From Jeotgalibacillus soli (GTDB taxonomy: Bacteria > Bacillota > Bacilli > Bacillales > Jeotgalibacillaceae), in the NCBI RefSeq assembly GCF_000829435.1, contig NZ_JXRP01000009.1:248001-312000 (forward strand): DNA of 64,000 bases, given 5' to 3'. The translations under genes and the position numbers were made by a program. How positions within the stretch are numbered: position 1 is the stretch's first letter; every line of letters begins with the position of its first letter. Of this stretch, positions 33,642-43,044 are shown piece after piece. The notes under the pieces are model-generated. The model was given only the letters and a program-made list of their open reading frames with translations. It was not told where the DNA came from and did no database searches.

Positions 33642-35102
33642 TCACATTTCATCAGGCAAAGCCCAAACGGAAACACTTTTTGCATTAACCGTAAACGTCG
33701 CAAAGCCATCGTCATCAATGGTAATTTTATCTTCTCTTGAGTTGGTCATGTCGAGCCATTCCTCACCAGCACGTTCTTTCCCAACATACATACGCTTTTC
33801 TCCTTCGTTTCCATTAGAGATCACGACAGCACAGCCTGAGCGCTCGATTTCTTCCACGCCAAAACGTACCCAGCCAATTGTATTTGGGTGATCAAAGTAA
33901 TCATCCTGATCGCCGTAAGCTTTATTGTTGCGGGCGTATAGGAGCGGAGCGATGGCTTCTTTTTTACTTTCGACCGGCTCTTCACCACCAATGCCGTAGT
34001 AGTCTCCGTAAAAGACAACAGGGTAGCCATCCTTGCGAAGCAGGACTAGTGCATAAGCACTTTGTTTAAACCAATCTTCAACCCATGACTCAAGTGACTC
34101 GTTTGGCTGTGAATCATGATTGTCAACAAAAGTAACGGCATTCATCGGGTGTGAATTGACAAGTGTGTCAACAAAAATGGTTGATAAATCAAAATCTTCG
34201 CCAGCCTGTGATGCCTCGTGCAGCTTGTAATGAAGAGGGACGTCAAACAAGTCAACCTGATAATCCGTCTCAGCAAGAAACTCCTCACAGACGGCTAATT
34301 CCGGGTTCCAAAACTCACCGACAAAATAGAATTCTCCGTCGCGATGTTCTCTTACTTGCTTAGCAAATTCCGTAATAAATTCATGGTCAATATGTTTTAT
34401 AGCATCTAATCGATAGCCGTTGCAGTTAAGCTCGTCTGCGAGCCATTTTCCCCAGTTGATCATTTCATTCTTAACCTCAGGATGTTTATAATCAATATTG
34501 GCAAACATTAAATAATCATAATTACCGAATTCGTCATCAACATTCTCATTCCATCCTTTATTGTCACCTACAATTCGGAAAAAGCCGTCCTTTTCTTCCT
34601 TTGCATCATAGTCGGTACCATTAAAGTGCTCGAAGCTCCATTTAAAAGAGGAATATTTGTCTCCACGTCCTGGGAAGGTAAATTTTGTCCAGCCTTCTAT
34701 GTCATGAGGATCAGAAATATCCTCTAATCGATTTTCGGCATCCACTTCGACGACTTGAAAAACTTCGGTTTCGTCCGCACCGGCTTTATGATTCATCACG
34801 ACATCAATAAAAATATTGATCCCAACATTGTGGCAGGCTTTAATCGCTTCTAGCAGCTCGTCCTTTGTTCCATATTTCGTGCGAATTGTCCCTTTTTGAT
34901 CAAATTCTCCAAGATCATAAAGATCATATACACCATACCCGTTATCATCACCTGATTGACCTTTTGTAACAGGTGGAAGCCATACGGAATCAATCCCTCT
35001 TTCTTTAAGTTCAGGTGCTGCATCTCTCAGACGTTTCCAGTGATCTCCATCTGCTTTAACATGCCATTCGAAAAATTGCATCATGGTATGGTTTCTTTCC
35101 AT
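33642..35102 (-). CDS. Cytoplasmic alpha-amylase (GH13)
   Basis: A 486-residue GH13 enzyme hydrolysing alpha-1,4-glucans or maltodextrins. The four conserved regions are visible: DVVMNHK, GYRLDAIKHID (nucleophile D), FVGEFWN (acid/base E) and FVDNHDSQ (transition-state D). The opening MMQFFEWHVKADGDHW is typical of the liquefying-type GH13_5 amylases. No signal peptide is present, unlike the secreted amylases, so it should act on imported or stored glucans inside the cell. Translation begins at ATG 35102 behind TTGGAGG. It lies 3 kb from the secreted pullulanase on the same strand, but in a separate transcription unit. Confidence 0.92.
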   Translation of the reverse strand: MERNHTMMQFFEWHVKADGDHWKRLRDAAPELKERGIDSVWLPPVTKGQSGDDNGYGVYDLYDLGEFDQKGTIRTKYGTKDELLEAIKACHNVGINIFIDVVMNHKAGADETEVFQVVEVDAENRLEDISDPHDIEGWTKFTFPGRGDKYSSFKWSFEHFNGTDYDAKEEKDGFFRIVGDNKGWNENVDDEFGNYDYLMFANIDYKHPEVKNEMINWGKWLADELNCNGYRLDAIKHIDHEFITEFAKQVREHRDGEFYFVGEFWNPELAVCEEFLAETDYQVDLFDVPLHYKLHEASQAGEDFDLSTIFVDTLVNSHPMNAVTFVDNHDSQPNESLESWVEDWFKQSAYALVLLRKDGYPVVFYGDYYGIGGEEPVESKKEAIAPLLYARNNKAYGDQDDYFDHPNTIGWVRFGVEEIERSGCAVVISNGNEGEKRMYVGKERAGEEWLDMTNSREDKITIDDDGFATFTVNAKSVSVWALPDEM

Positions 35103-35175
35103 CTACCATTCCTCCAATATTAGTTTTGTAAGGGTGTTAAATGTTGGTTTTGTTAAAGATAATTGTTGGATTTGA

Positions 35176-35320
35176 GACTATGTTGATTGGAGCGTAAGAC
35201 GTGAGACTCCTGCGGGAAAGCGACCCCACAGGCGCATAGCGCCGAGGAGCGACGGACCGCCCGCGGAAAGCGAACGCCTGAAGCGAAAATCAACAGGCAA
35301 GTTTAACAGAGTCTAAACAT
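35176..35320 (+). repeat. Full-length copy of the dispersed GTTGATTGGAGCG repeat
   Basis: It begins with ATGTTGATTGGAGCGTAAG, has the GC-rich centre CTGCGGGAAAGCGACC and GCGCATAGCGCCGAGGAG, then ACCGCCCGCGGAAAGCGAAC, and ends with GAAAATCAACAGGC and AAGTTTAAC. The ends GTTGAT and ATCAAC are inverted repeats, so the element can fold into one long hairpin. A reverse-orientation copy is at 49590-49730 and a deleted copy at 10330-10396. Confidence 0.8.
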
Positions 35321-35482
35321 TAAGAATTTGTTATATTTAGTAAGACTATAGTACTTGATAATCTCTAAGATCTATATTCACATATCTTCTCAAAGTTAAA
35401 CCCTGATTAATAAGAGAATAGTAGCAAAATAAAAAGAAACATGACATGATTACTAGATATTTTTGTAGAAAAGGTGAGAAAA

Positions 35483-36451
35483 ATGGGGTTATTTGAAAAA
35501 CTGTACACACTGCTCATTTTACTTGCAGTTGGAGCGGGACTATTGATTGGTCAAGTTGAGATCGTTGCCTCAAAAGCGAAAGAGGTGATTATGCCTTTCC
35601 TTATGCTCATGCTGCTTGCAACTTTTTTACAGATGCCGTTACATGCCATTAAAAAATCGTTTGCCAACAACAAATTCACAGGGCTGACTGTGATGCTTAA
35701 TTTTGTGGTTACACCGATCCTGGCATGGGGGCTGGCTTCGTTATTTTTAGCCGATCATCCTGCATTATGGATTGGGTTTATCATGCTTATGGTGACACCC
35801 TGTACGGATTGGTACATTATTTTTACGGGAATTGCACGAGGTGATGTTGCGCTATCGACAAGTCTGTTGCCCTTAAATCTTATTTTACAAATCCTTTTGA
35901 TGCCCGTTTACCTTTATTTATTTACCGGCGTTACTGGAGGAGTAGAGATGAGAGTGTTTGCTGAGAGTATGTTCTTCGTATTATTACTGCCATTATTAAC
36001 GGCTTATATAATTAATAGATTTATATTGAAGGATGAACAAAGGCGAGTAAGAATATTTCAGAGAATAAACACGGTTCCCATTATTTTTTTGTGCCTGGCG
36101 ATTATGGCGATGTTTGCGTTTCAAGGTACGTTGTTGATCGAAAATAAGGAGTTATTGTATCAACTTCTGCTGCCAATTCTACTCTTTTTTATTCTTATAT
36201 TAATCATTGGAAGAGTGGTAGGAAGGCTGACCCGTCTATCTACGGCTCAAACAGCAAGTTTAAATCTCACGACACTTGCAAGAAACTCGCCAGTAGCACT
36301 AGCCATGGCGCTGACCGCATTTCCGGACGAGCCGTTAATCGCTTTAGTATTGATCATTGGACCGCTTGTTGAACTTCCGGCATTATCACTCCTATCATTT
36401 GGAATTGCAAAATTCGGGGGAAAGAAGGGTTTAAATAAAATTATTTCGTGA
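35483..36451 (+). CDS. ACR3/BASS-family transporter (arsenic resistance-like)
   Basis: A 322-residue membrane protein with about ten hydrophobic segments, of the bile acid:sodium symporter/ACR3 superfamily. The segment MLMVTPCTDWYIIFTGIARG corresponds to the conserved P-C-T region of ACR3, in which the cysteine is needed for arsenite export, and the tail holds LARNSPVALAMALTAFPDEP. This branch is commonly annotated 'arsenic resistance protein'. The ATG at 35483 follows AAGGTGAG; an upstream GTG overlaps that site. It is not part of the ars operon 5 kb away; the ABC exporter follows 91 bp downstream. Confidence 0.8.
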   Translation: MGLFEKLYTLLILLAVGAGLLIGQVEIVASKAKEVIMPFLMLMLLATFLQMPLHAIKKSFANNKFTGLTVMLNFVVTPILAWGLASLFLADHPALWIGFIMLMVTPCTDWYIIFTGIARGDVALSTSLLPLNLILQILLMPVYLYLFTGVTGGVEMRVFAESMFFVLLLPLLTAYIINRFILKDEQRRVRIFQRINTVPIIFLCLAIMAMFAFQGTLLIENKELLYQLLLPILLFFILILIIGRVVGRLTRLSTAQTASLNLTTLARNSPVALAMALTAFPDEPLIALVLIIGPLVELPALSLLSFGIAKFGGKKGLNKIIS

Positions 36452-36542
36452 ACCGATAATTTTTCTCCCATTTTCTGTTCATTCCTGTAAAATAAAAGCA
36501 TTCATTTTTATATGAAAAAATTGGATGAAAGAAGGAAAACAT

Positions 36543-38261
36543 ATGCTTCGACGGTTTATGGTCTATTATTCACCGCATCGCCGGTTATTTGCAATCGATT
36601 TTGGCTGTGCGGTAGTTGTCGGTATATTGGAGCTCGGTTTTCCGCTTGCTGTTCAGTGGTTTATTGATGATTTGCTTCCGCGGGGCGACTGGCAGACAGT
36701 AACGTGGGTGAGCATTGGGCTGCTAGCTCTATACATGCTTAGTACTTCACTCCAATATGTTGTGAATTACTGGGGACACAAGCTTGGAATCAATATTGAG
36801 ACGGATATGCGCCAGCAGCTATTTCAGCATGTACAGAAGCAGTCGTTTCGATTTTTTGATAATACGAAAACCGGGCATGTAATGAGTCGGATTACAAATG
36901 ATTTATTCGACATAGGGGAGTTCGCTCATCATGGTCCAGAGGATATATTTATTGCCATTATGACGTTTGTCGGTGCGTTTTGGATTATGCTTACAATTAA
37001 TGTCAAGCTAGCGCTGGTTGCGATTTTCGTCGTTCCGTTTCTGATCTGGCTCATTACCTATTGTAATATCAAAATGAATAAGGCATGGAAGGAAATGTAC
37101 GGAAATATTGCGGAGGTCAATGCACGCGTTGAAGACAGTGTGTCTGGTGTCCGTGTCGTTCAATCCTTCACGAACGAAAACTATGAAATTGAACGCTTTA
37201 CTCGTGACAACAAGCTATTTCGCCGTTCGAAAATACGTGCCTATAAGGTGATGTCGTTTAGTTCTTCAGGTATTTACATGATGACCCGACTGATTGTTTT
37301 GGCCGTGCTTGTTTACGGTGCTTGGCTAAGTTTTTCCGGCGAGCTGACATATGGAGAGCTTGTAGGGTTTGTGCTTTACATAAATGTACTGTTTAAGCCA
37401 ATCGATAAAATCAGTGCACTGCTTGAAATGTATCCAAAAGGGATGGCTGGCTTCAAGCGTTTTACGGATCTGCTTGATCAGCATCCTGATATCCATGACC
37501 GTGAAGGGGCTGTGGCAGTGACAAGTCTTAAAGGCGATATTCGTTTTGATCATGTTACATTTGGATATGACGAGTATAAAAATGTCCTGCAAAATGTTTC
37601 ACTGTCCATTCGCCCCGGAGAAACCGTAGCTTTTGTTGGTCCCTCGGGAGCTGGAAAAACGACCATTTGCTCGCTCATTCCTCGTTTTTATGATGTATCA
37701 GAAGGGGCGATCTCGATTGACGGCATAGATATTCGTGATATGACAAAGGAATCCTTGAGACAGCAAATTGGGATTGTACAGCAGGATGTTTTCCTTTTTA
37801 CAGGGACATTGCGTGAAAATATCGCTTATGGAAAGCTTGGCGCGACAGAAGAAGAAATTGTAGAAGCGGCTAGACGAGCAAATCTGGAATCTCTTATTGA
37901 ATCACTTCCATTTGGATATGAGACGCAAATAGGAGAACGGGGATTGAAACTGTCTGGCGGACAGAAACAGAGAATCGCGCTTGCCCGCATGTTTTTGAAG
38001 AACCCTCCGATTTTAATCCTGGATGAAGCAACTTCAGCGCTTGATACGGAGACAGAATCAATTATTCAAGCAGCCATTGCTGAGCTGTCAAAAGGAAGGA
38101 CTACGCTGGTCATTGCCCACCGTTTGGCAACCATTCGTAAAGCTGATCGTATCGTCGTCGTGACAGAAGACGGTATTGCAGAGGATGGCACGCATGAAGA
38201 GCTTCTTCAAAGGAATGGAATTTTCGCGAATCTTCATCGAGTGCAATATGAGCAGTCGTAA
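36543..38261 (+). CDS. ABC exporter, fused permease and ATPase
   Basis: A 572-residue half-transporter of the MsbA/BmrA-like exporter type. Six membrane segments occupy residues 1-300, with an ATPase domain after about residue 330 that has Walker A GPSGAGKTT, the Q-loop VQQDVFLF, the signature LSGGQKQR, Walker B ILILDEATSALD, and the H-loop IAHRLAT. All motifs are intact. The ATG at 36543 is preferred over an upstream in-frame ATG because AAGAAGG precedes it. It may act as a homodimer exporting drugs or lipids. It is likely co-transcribed with, or just after, the ACR3-like gene. Confidence 0.93.
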   Translation: MLRRFMVYYSPHRRLFAIDFGCAVVVGILELGFPLAVQWFIDDLLPRGDWQTVTWVSIGLLALYMLSTSLQYVVNYWGHKLGINIETDMRQQLFQHVQKQSFRFFDNTKTGHVMSRITNDLFDIGEFAHHGPEDIFIAIMTFVGAFWIMLTINVKLALVAIFVVPFLIWLITYCNIKMNKAWKEMYGNIAEVNARVEDSVSGVRVVQSFTNENYEIERFTRDNKLFRRSKIRAYKVMSFSSSGIYMMTRLIVLAVLVYGAWLSFSGELTYGELVGFVLYINVLFKPIDKISALLEMYPKGMAGFKRFTDLLDQHPDIHDREGAVAVTSLKGDIRFDHVTFGYDEYKNVLQNVSLSIRPGETVAFVGPSGAGKTTICSLIPRFYDVSEGAISIDGIDIRDMTKESLRQQIGIVQQDVFLFTGTLRENIAYGKLGATEEEIVEAARRANLESLIESLPFGYETQIGERGLKLSGGQKQRIALARMFLKNPPILILDEATSALDTETESIIQAAIAELSKGRTTLVIAHRLATIRKADRIVVVTEDGIAEDGTHEELLQRNGIFANLHRVQYEQS

Positions 38262-38266
38262 CATAG

Positions 38267-38307
38267 GAAAAGCTTGATTGACTGTCGACAGCCAATCAAG
38301 CTTTTTG
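38267..38307. terminator. Terminator after the ABC exporter
   Basis: AAAAGCTTGATTG pairs with CAATCAAGCTTTTT, with an inner CTGTCGACAG palindrome. The opposite strand gene ends at 38388, so it may serve both. Confidence 0.85.
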
Positions 38308-38387
38308 TTTGGAAATGGATCCGTAAAATGGCCCTTGGTTTGGAACACACATTTAGACTTGGGTAAAACTTCTTATAATAAGCTCTC

Positions 38388-41324
38388 TTAAAACCCTTTC
38401 GTTTTCCCATCCTTCACCAATACCATTGTACTGATACCGTCTACTTGGATGCTTTTCCCTTTTTCTGTATTAATCACTTTCTTGCCAGCTTCTTCTCCAT
38501 TCACAAGGACCTTCCATGGCCCTTTATATGGCAGATTAATTTGCACACTCTCAGCGTTTGCATTGTGCACAATAAATAGAGTTCTGTTTTTCTTTTCCTC
38601 TAATGTGTAGGCAACTGTATTGGCAGGTGCTTCAATGAAATTCAAATGCTCCTGTATATCTTCAGCCGTTGTCATTCTAAAACTATCGTAGTGCTGGCGG
38701 AGCTCAATGAGTCCCTTCATATAGTCTACTTCATCGTCAAATTCTGCTCTGCGCTCCCAATCTAGCTGATTAATTTCATCAGGGGATTGGTAGCTGTTAT
38801 GGTCCCCGTATTTTGTACGCATAAATTCCTGACCGGCATGGAGGAAGGAGACACCTTGTGATGTCAGCACAATGGATGAAGCAAGCTTATGCATTTTCTT
38901 TATATCTTCCATGCTTGCATCTGGATTTGTTTTCTCTAATTTATCCCATAACGTGAGATTATCATGTGCTTCCGCATATTGAATAACCTGTCCAGGCTTA
39001 CGGTAGGTGGCAATTTGGTCATCGTAATCAAGTCCGCCCGCAATTCCTTGCTTGATGAGTGTTTCTAATCCTTGCTTGCCATTCACAAAACCAGGGTCAA
39101 GTTCATCAAAAACGCTTCCTTTTAGACCGTCACGAAGGTTATCGTTAAAGTGTCCGATACCCGGCATATCCTCCGCATTTTTTTGATTTGCTTTTCGTTC
39201 TGCATCAAGAGGTGTATTAAGATCCCAGCCCTCACCTAGAACAATGATTGAAGGGTCGATCTCATCGAGTGCATCACGTACGGCATTCATGGTATCCGTA
39301 TCATGGATGCCCATTAAATCAAAGCGGAATCCGTTCATTTTGTATTCCTCTGACCAAAATGAAACGGAATCAATAATGAATTTCTGCATCATTTTTCGTT
39401 CAGAAGCAGTGTCATTCCCAACTCCGGTTCCATTCGCTAACGTTCCATCCTCGTTGTAGCGGAAATAATAGCCTGGAACGAGCTGATGAAAGCTGGATTC
39501 ATTAACAGAAAATACATGATTATAAACGACATCCATGATCACACCTAAATCTTGGCTATGGAGTGTTTGGATCATTTGTTTTAGCTCCTTAATTCTAACT
39601 GTTGGTTCATAAGGATCTGTAGAATAAGAGCCTTCCGGGACATTGTAGTTTTTCGGGTCATAGCCCCAGTTGAATTGTGGAACATCCAGATTGGTTTCAT
39701 CCACAGTTCGATAATCATAAATTGGCAGAAACTGAACGTGTGTAACTCCCAAATCTTTAATATGGCTCAAGCCCGTTTTTTCTTTATCTGGACCTTTCGT
39801 TTTCAGCTCTGTTAGCCCGAGGAATTTACCTTTTTCTTCAATTCCGCTTTCAGGGTGAATGGAAAGATCGCGCACATGCAATTCATAAATAATGGCATCC
39901 TCAGCATTAGGAGAAAATTTAAAGTTGTTCTTTTTACCTTTCTCACTGTTCCAGCCTTTTGGATCCGTTTTATCCAGGTCAATAACGGCTCCTTTATCCC
40001 CGTTCACTGCGACTGCACGAACGTAAGGATCTACCGCTTCTCTCCATTCATCTCCTATTTTTACCTTGTAAGTGTAGAGAACTCCTTCTTGATCACCCTG
40101 TAAGGAGACGGTCCATGTCCCTTTTTCAGCATGTGTCATGACATGCTCTGTTCCTGCTTGCGCGTCCCAAGTGTCATAAATGACAAGCTTTGCTTCACTG
40201 GCCGTCGGAGCCCAAACCCGGAAGTCTGTTTGAGCAGGAGAGTAGGTGTTGCCCAAATCATCTCCATCGTAAAAGTAACGATGATCAAACGCTTCTGTTC
40301 GGACTACATTTCCGACCTGCACGGTGGCTTCTCCAAACAATCTTGTTTGAATGGTGTACAATTGCGTAATATCAATCTCTTGTTTTGTCACAATACGAAC
40401 TTTATTTGTAACGCTTTCTCCTTCTTTAAAAGGGTGTATGGATTCGATCTCAAGTCCACCGCTTAAGAGGATGCCATGGTCAGCAGACGTTGTATCGATT
40501 GGGAAATTTGTTGATAAGGTGATTTCATTTAATTCATCAATGGCTGCTCGGACGATGCGAGGTGCCTGATCAATATGATTCGGATTATAGTAAATGCCTT
40601 CTTCACCTTGAACAAGCCATATTTCCACGCTTCCATCTTCCTTGATTTTTGTGATAAAACGATCATTGAATTCTCGATCAGCCCAGTCATTTCCACCTGC
40701 ACTTTTACGAACGATCATACCCAATTGTGTTATTGAATTTAGACCTGACAAAGTTACCTGTGCTACTTTTCCAAATTGATCCTCACCGGTAAACGCTACT
40801 GGCTGGCCATCTCCGTTTTCCGGCCAAACCCAAAGATTCCAGCCTTCATAATCTCCATCATAGCGGAAATAATGAACAGTCAAATCAATCTCTTCAAAAG
40901 TGGGAAAATCACGGTATTCGCCATCAGGAGGGGAGGTATAGACGGTGTCGTCTCCAGCTTTAATCCAAACCTCTGCAACCCCAGCGTTGACTTCGGCCCA
41001 ACGATCACCGCCATCCTTTTCCCAAGCGTCTGTTCGGACGATAAAGCCAAAACGGTCATGTGATCCGTCTATATTAACGGTAGCGATCTTCCCAAAAGAA
41101 TCTTTTTCTGTGAATTCTTGGACTTGACCTTCGCCGCCTTCAGGCCATATCCACAAATTCCAATGCTTGTTTACCGCAGGATTTTCCTGATAGTGGACCA
41201 CTAATGTTGTGTATGTAGTGCTTGCTGCATCTGCTTGCTTAGGTGCAATCGATTGCGCTAAAGACAATGAAGATAGAACCATAATAACGACGATTAACCA
41301 TGATAACAAACTCTTGATTTTCAA
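38388..41324 (-). CDS. pulA: Secreted type I pullulanase with two CBM41 modules
   Basis: A 978-residue secreted debranching enzyme that cleaves alpha-1,6 links in pullulan and amylopectin. A signal peptide covers about residues 1-33. Two CBM41 starch-binding repeats follow (HWNLWIWPEGGEGQ and GWNLWVWPENGDGQ), then a CBM48 (FRVWAPTASEAKLVIYDTW), and the GH13_14 catalytic domain. The type I hallmark is FNWGYDP, with catalytic residues in FRFDLMGIHD, VLGEGWDL and EAHDNLTLWDK. The start is taken as TTG 41324, eight bases after GGGAGG; TTG 41330 is too close. A cre lies 51 bases upstream, so glucose should repress it. Confidence 0.94.
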   Translation of the reverse strand: MKIKSLLSWLIVVIMVLSSLSLAQSIAPKQADAASTTYTTLVVHYQENPAVNKHWNLWIWPEGGEGQVQEFTEKDSFGKIATVNIDGSHDRFGFIVRTDAWEKDGGDRWAEVNAGVAEVWIKAGDDTVYTSPPDGEYRDFPTFEEIDLTVHYFRYDGDYEGWNLWVWPENGDGQPVAFTGEDQFGKVAQVTLSGLNSITQLGMIVRKSAGGNDWADREFNDRFITKIKEDGSVEIWLVQGEEGIYYNPNHIDQAPRIVRAAIDELNEITLSTNFPIDTTSADHGILLSGGLEIESIHPFKEGESVTNKVRIVTKQEIDITQLYTIQTRLFGEATVQVGNVVRTEAFDHRYFYDGDDLGNTYSPAQTDFRVWAPTASEAKLVIYDTWDAQAGTEHVMTHAEKGTWTVSLQGDQEGVLYTYKVKIGDEWREAVDPYVRAVAVNGDKGAVIDLDKTDPKGWNSEKGKKNNFKFSPNAEDAIIYELHVRDLSIHPESGIEEKGKFLGLTELKTKGPDKEKTGLSHIKDLGVTHVQFLPIYDYRTVDETNLDVPQFNWGYDPKNYNVPEGSYSTDPYEPTVRIKELKQMIQTLHSQDLGVIMDVVYNHVFSVNESSFHQLVPGYYFRYNEDGTLANGTGVGNDTASERKMMQKFIIDSVSFWSEEYKMNGFRFDLMGIHDTDTMNAVRDALDEIDPSIIVLGEGWDLNTPLDAERKANQKNAEDMPGIGHFNDNLRDGLKGSVFDELDPGFVNGKQGLETLIKQGIAGGLDYDDQIATYRKPGQVIQYAEAHDNLTLWDKLEKTNPDASMEDIKKMHKLASSIVLTSQGVSFLHAGQEFMRTKYGDHNSYQSPDEINQLDWERRAEFDDEVDYMKGLIELRQHYDSFRMTTAEDIQEHLNFIEAPANTVAYTLEEKKNRTLFIVHNANAESVQINLPYKGPWKVLVNGEEAGKKVINTEKGKSIQVDGISTMVLVKDGKTKGF

Positions 41325-41374
41325 CTTCAATCCCTCCCTTGTTAATAGATATTATAAAAGAGGAAAAAATTAAT

Positions 41375-41388
41375 TGGAAGCGTTTGCA
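41375..41388 (-). promoter_or_regulatory. cre site upstream of pullulanase
   Basis: Plus-strand TGGAAGCGTTTGCA, preceded by T, fits the cre consensus at all fixed positions. It is close enough to the pullulanase start for CcpA repression. Confidence 0.78.
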
Positions 41389-41570
41389 CAAAAGTTGCAC
41401 AAAATGGTTAATTGTTACTATATGGAAATGCATGTTTCGTTTTCAGGGAGAGGGTATAAAGATTAGAATGTCCCTTTCTAACCATAATCATAATGGGTGC
41501 ACCCGTTTAGGAGATATATGAATGGAAAATCGGCGTTAAAAGAAAATTGGTAAAGGGGGGAGAACAATTC

Positions 41571-42122
41571 ATGTTTCTGACTATTAACGTTTTTTTAATA
41601 GGTCTTCCTTTTCTTTCAGGATATATAATCTATGATTTTTTAAAATATAGATCTAAAAACGATCTATATAAATTAATAAAGTACAGCTTCCTCTTTTACA
41701 TCACTGTTGTACTTCACCTCACATTAGGATACATTATGATACCACCGCAGGAGCAAGAAATGCTTAGAATTCAGCTGATCCCATTTTATTTTGTACAGGA
41801 ATGGCTGACCTTTCAGACCATTTATAGCTGGCATTTACTGAATACAGTTAGACTGACCTTTTTTAATCTCATTATGCTGTTCCCATTAGGTGTGTATTTA
41901 GCGATATTGTTTCGAATTCAGCGTCTGAAAAAAGCGGTAATCCTCGTCTTTTTGTCTAGTCTGTTCATTGAAACATTACAGCTTATTCTTTCGTATATTG
42001 GGTTTATCTGGATGCGTGGATTTAACGTAGATGACCTAATAATGAATACGTTTGGCGGAGCAATTGGGTTTTGGATGGCTGGACTTATCAAGCGGTTAAT
42101 GAGAAACGCGAAAAAAAATTAA
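41571..42122 (+). CDS. VanZ-family membrane protein
   Basis: A 183-residue membrane protein with about five hydrophobic segments, of the VanZ/YcnB-like family. Recognisable elements are the N-terminal LFYITVVLHLTLGYIM, the NTVRLTFFNLIMLFPLGVYL block with its conserved N and P, and RGFNVDDLIMNTFGGAIGFW near the C terminus, where the D-D-L-x-x-N-T-x-G-x-x-x-G motif is the family signature. VanZ proteins confer low-level teicoplanin resistance in enterococci; the role in Bacilli is unclear. The ATG at 41571 follows AAAGGGGGGAG. Confidence 0.85.
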   Translation: MFLTINVFLIGLPFLSGYIIYDFLKYRSKNDLYKLIKYSFLFYITVVLHLTLGYIMIPPQEQEMLRIQLIPFYFVQEWLTFQTIYSWHLLNTVRLTFFNLIMLFPLGVYLAILFRIQRLKKAVILVFLSSLFIETLQLILSYIGFIWMRGFNVDDLIMNTFGGAIGFWMAGLIKRLMRNAKKN

Positions 42123-42150
42123 AAGCAGCAAAGCTATTCTGCTGCTTTTG
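42120..42150 (+). terminator. Terminator after the VanZ-like gene
   Basis: AAAAGCAGCA and TGCTGCTTTT form a perfect ten-base stem that starts at the stop codon. Confidence 0.8.
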
Positions 42151-42330
42151 GTGTTTATAGGCATATTCTAGTGTGATCCTTCCTTTTAATAATGAATAAT
42201 TACACAAAAGATGAAATGAAAGCACTTTATACAACTAACTTTTTATTCGTTGTTGATAATTTAATCACGGATAAGTTACAATACTATGATAATAATTATT
42301 CAGAACTTTGTATAAAAAGGAGGAAGAGCT

Positions 42331-43044
42331 TTGGACTATACACTGCATCCACTGAGTGATCAAACTGTTGCGATTGAATTTCCTCAAAAAATTGATCGAG
42401 CGATCCATATGAAAATAAGACAAATTGGTTTACTGCTTGATGATAAGCAACCTAAATGGCTTATAGAATATGTGCCTGCATTTGCTTCAATTGCCATTCA
42501 TTATGATGTCAAAATGCTAAATCTTCAAACTCCAAATGATCTTCCTTATGATATTGTCACGACTGAATTGACCAATATATTGCAGGAGCTGAATGAAATC
42601 GAAGTAGAGGCACCTCGAACAGTAAAAATTCCTGTTTTTTACGGTGGCAGCACCGGACCGGATTTAGAAGAAGTTGCGAAGCATAATGGAAAAACCCCTA
42701 ACGAAGTAATTGACATACATACAAATGGTGAGTATACCGTTTATATGCTTGGCTTCGCACCAGGCTTCCCGTATATGGGTGGGATGAGTACAGACATTGC
42801 TACTCCGAGAAAAAATAAGCCCCGCCTTGCCATTCCAGCCGGGTCAGTGGGCATTGCTGGAGAGCAGACAGGGATTTATCCGATCGAAACACCGGGCGGC
42901 TGGCAAATCATTGGTCAAACGCCACTCGCTTTATTTAATCCTGAAAATGAAGAAGCTCCGACACTGCTGCAGGCAGGTGATCAAATTCGCTTTTATGCGA
43001 TTACGGAAGAGGAATTTCATAACTGGAAGGAGAACGGCAAATGA
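42331..43044 (+). CDS. pxpB: 5-oxoprolinase subunit PxpB (KipI family)
   Basis: A 237-residue subunit of the ATP-dependent 5-oxoprolinase PxpABC, which opens 5-oxoproline to glutamate. The family blocks are LLDDKQPKWLIEYVPAFASI, the IPVFYGGSTGPDLEEVAKHN segment and GFAPGFPYMGG with TPRKNKPRLAIPAGSVGIAG. In B. subtilis the homologue KipI also inhibits the sporulation kinase KinA. TTG 42331 follows AAAAGGAGGAAG. The stop overlaps the pxpC start by four bases, so translation is coupled. It is the first gene of the pxpB-pxpC-pxpA-NRAMP operon. Confidence 0.93.
   Translation: MDYTLHPLSDQTVAIEFPQKIDRAIHMKIRQIGLLLDDKQPKWLIEYVPAFASIAIHYDVKMLNLQTPNDLPYDIVTTELTNILQELNEIEVEAPRTVKIPVFYGGSTGPDLEEVAKHNGKTPNEVIDIHTNGEYTVYMLGFAPGFPYMGGMSTDIATPRKNKPRLAIPAGSVGIAGEQTGIYPIETPGGWQIIGQTPLALFNPENEEAPTLLQAGDQIRFYAITEEEFHNWKENGK

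Noticed and set aside
42201-42230. cre-like string before pxpB (TGAAAGCACTTTAT)
   Set aside because: It lacks the central CG that is fixed in cre sites.
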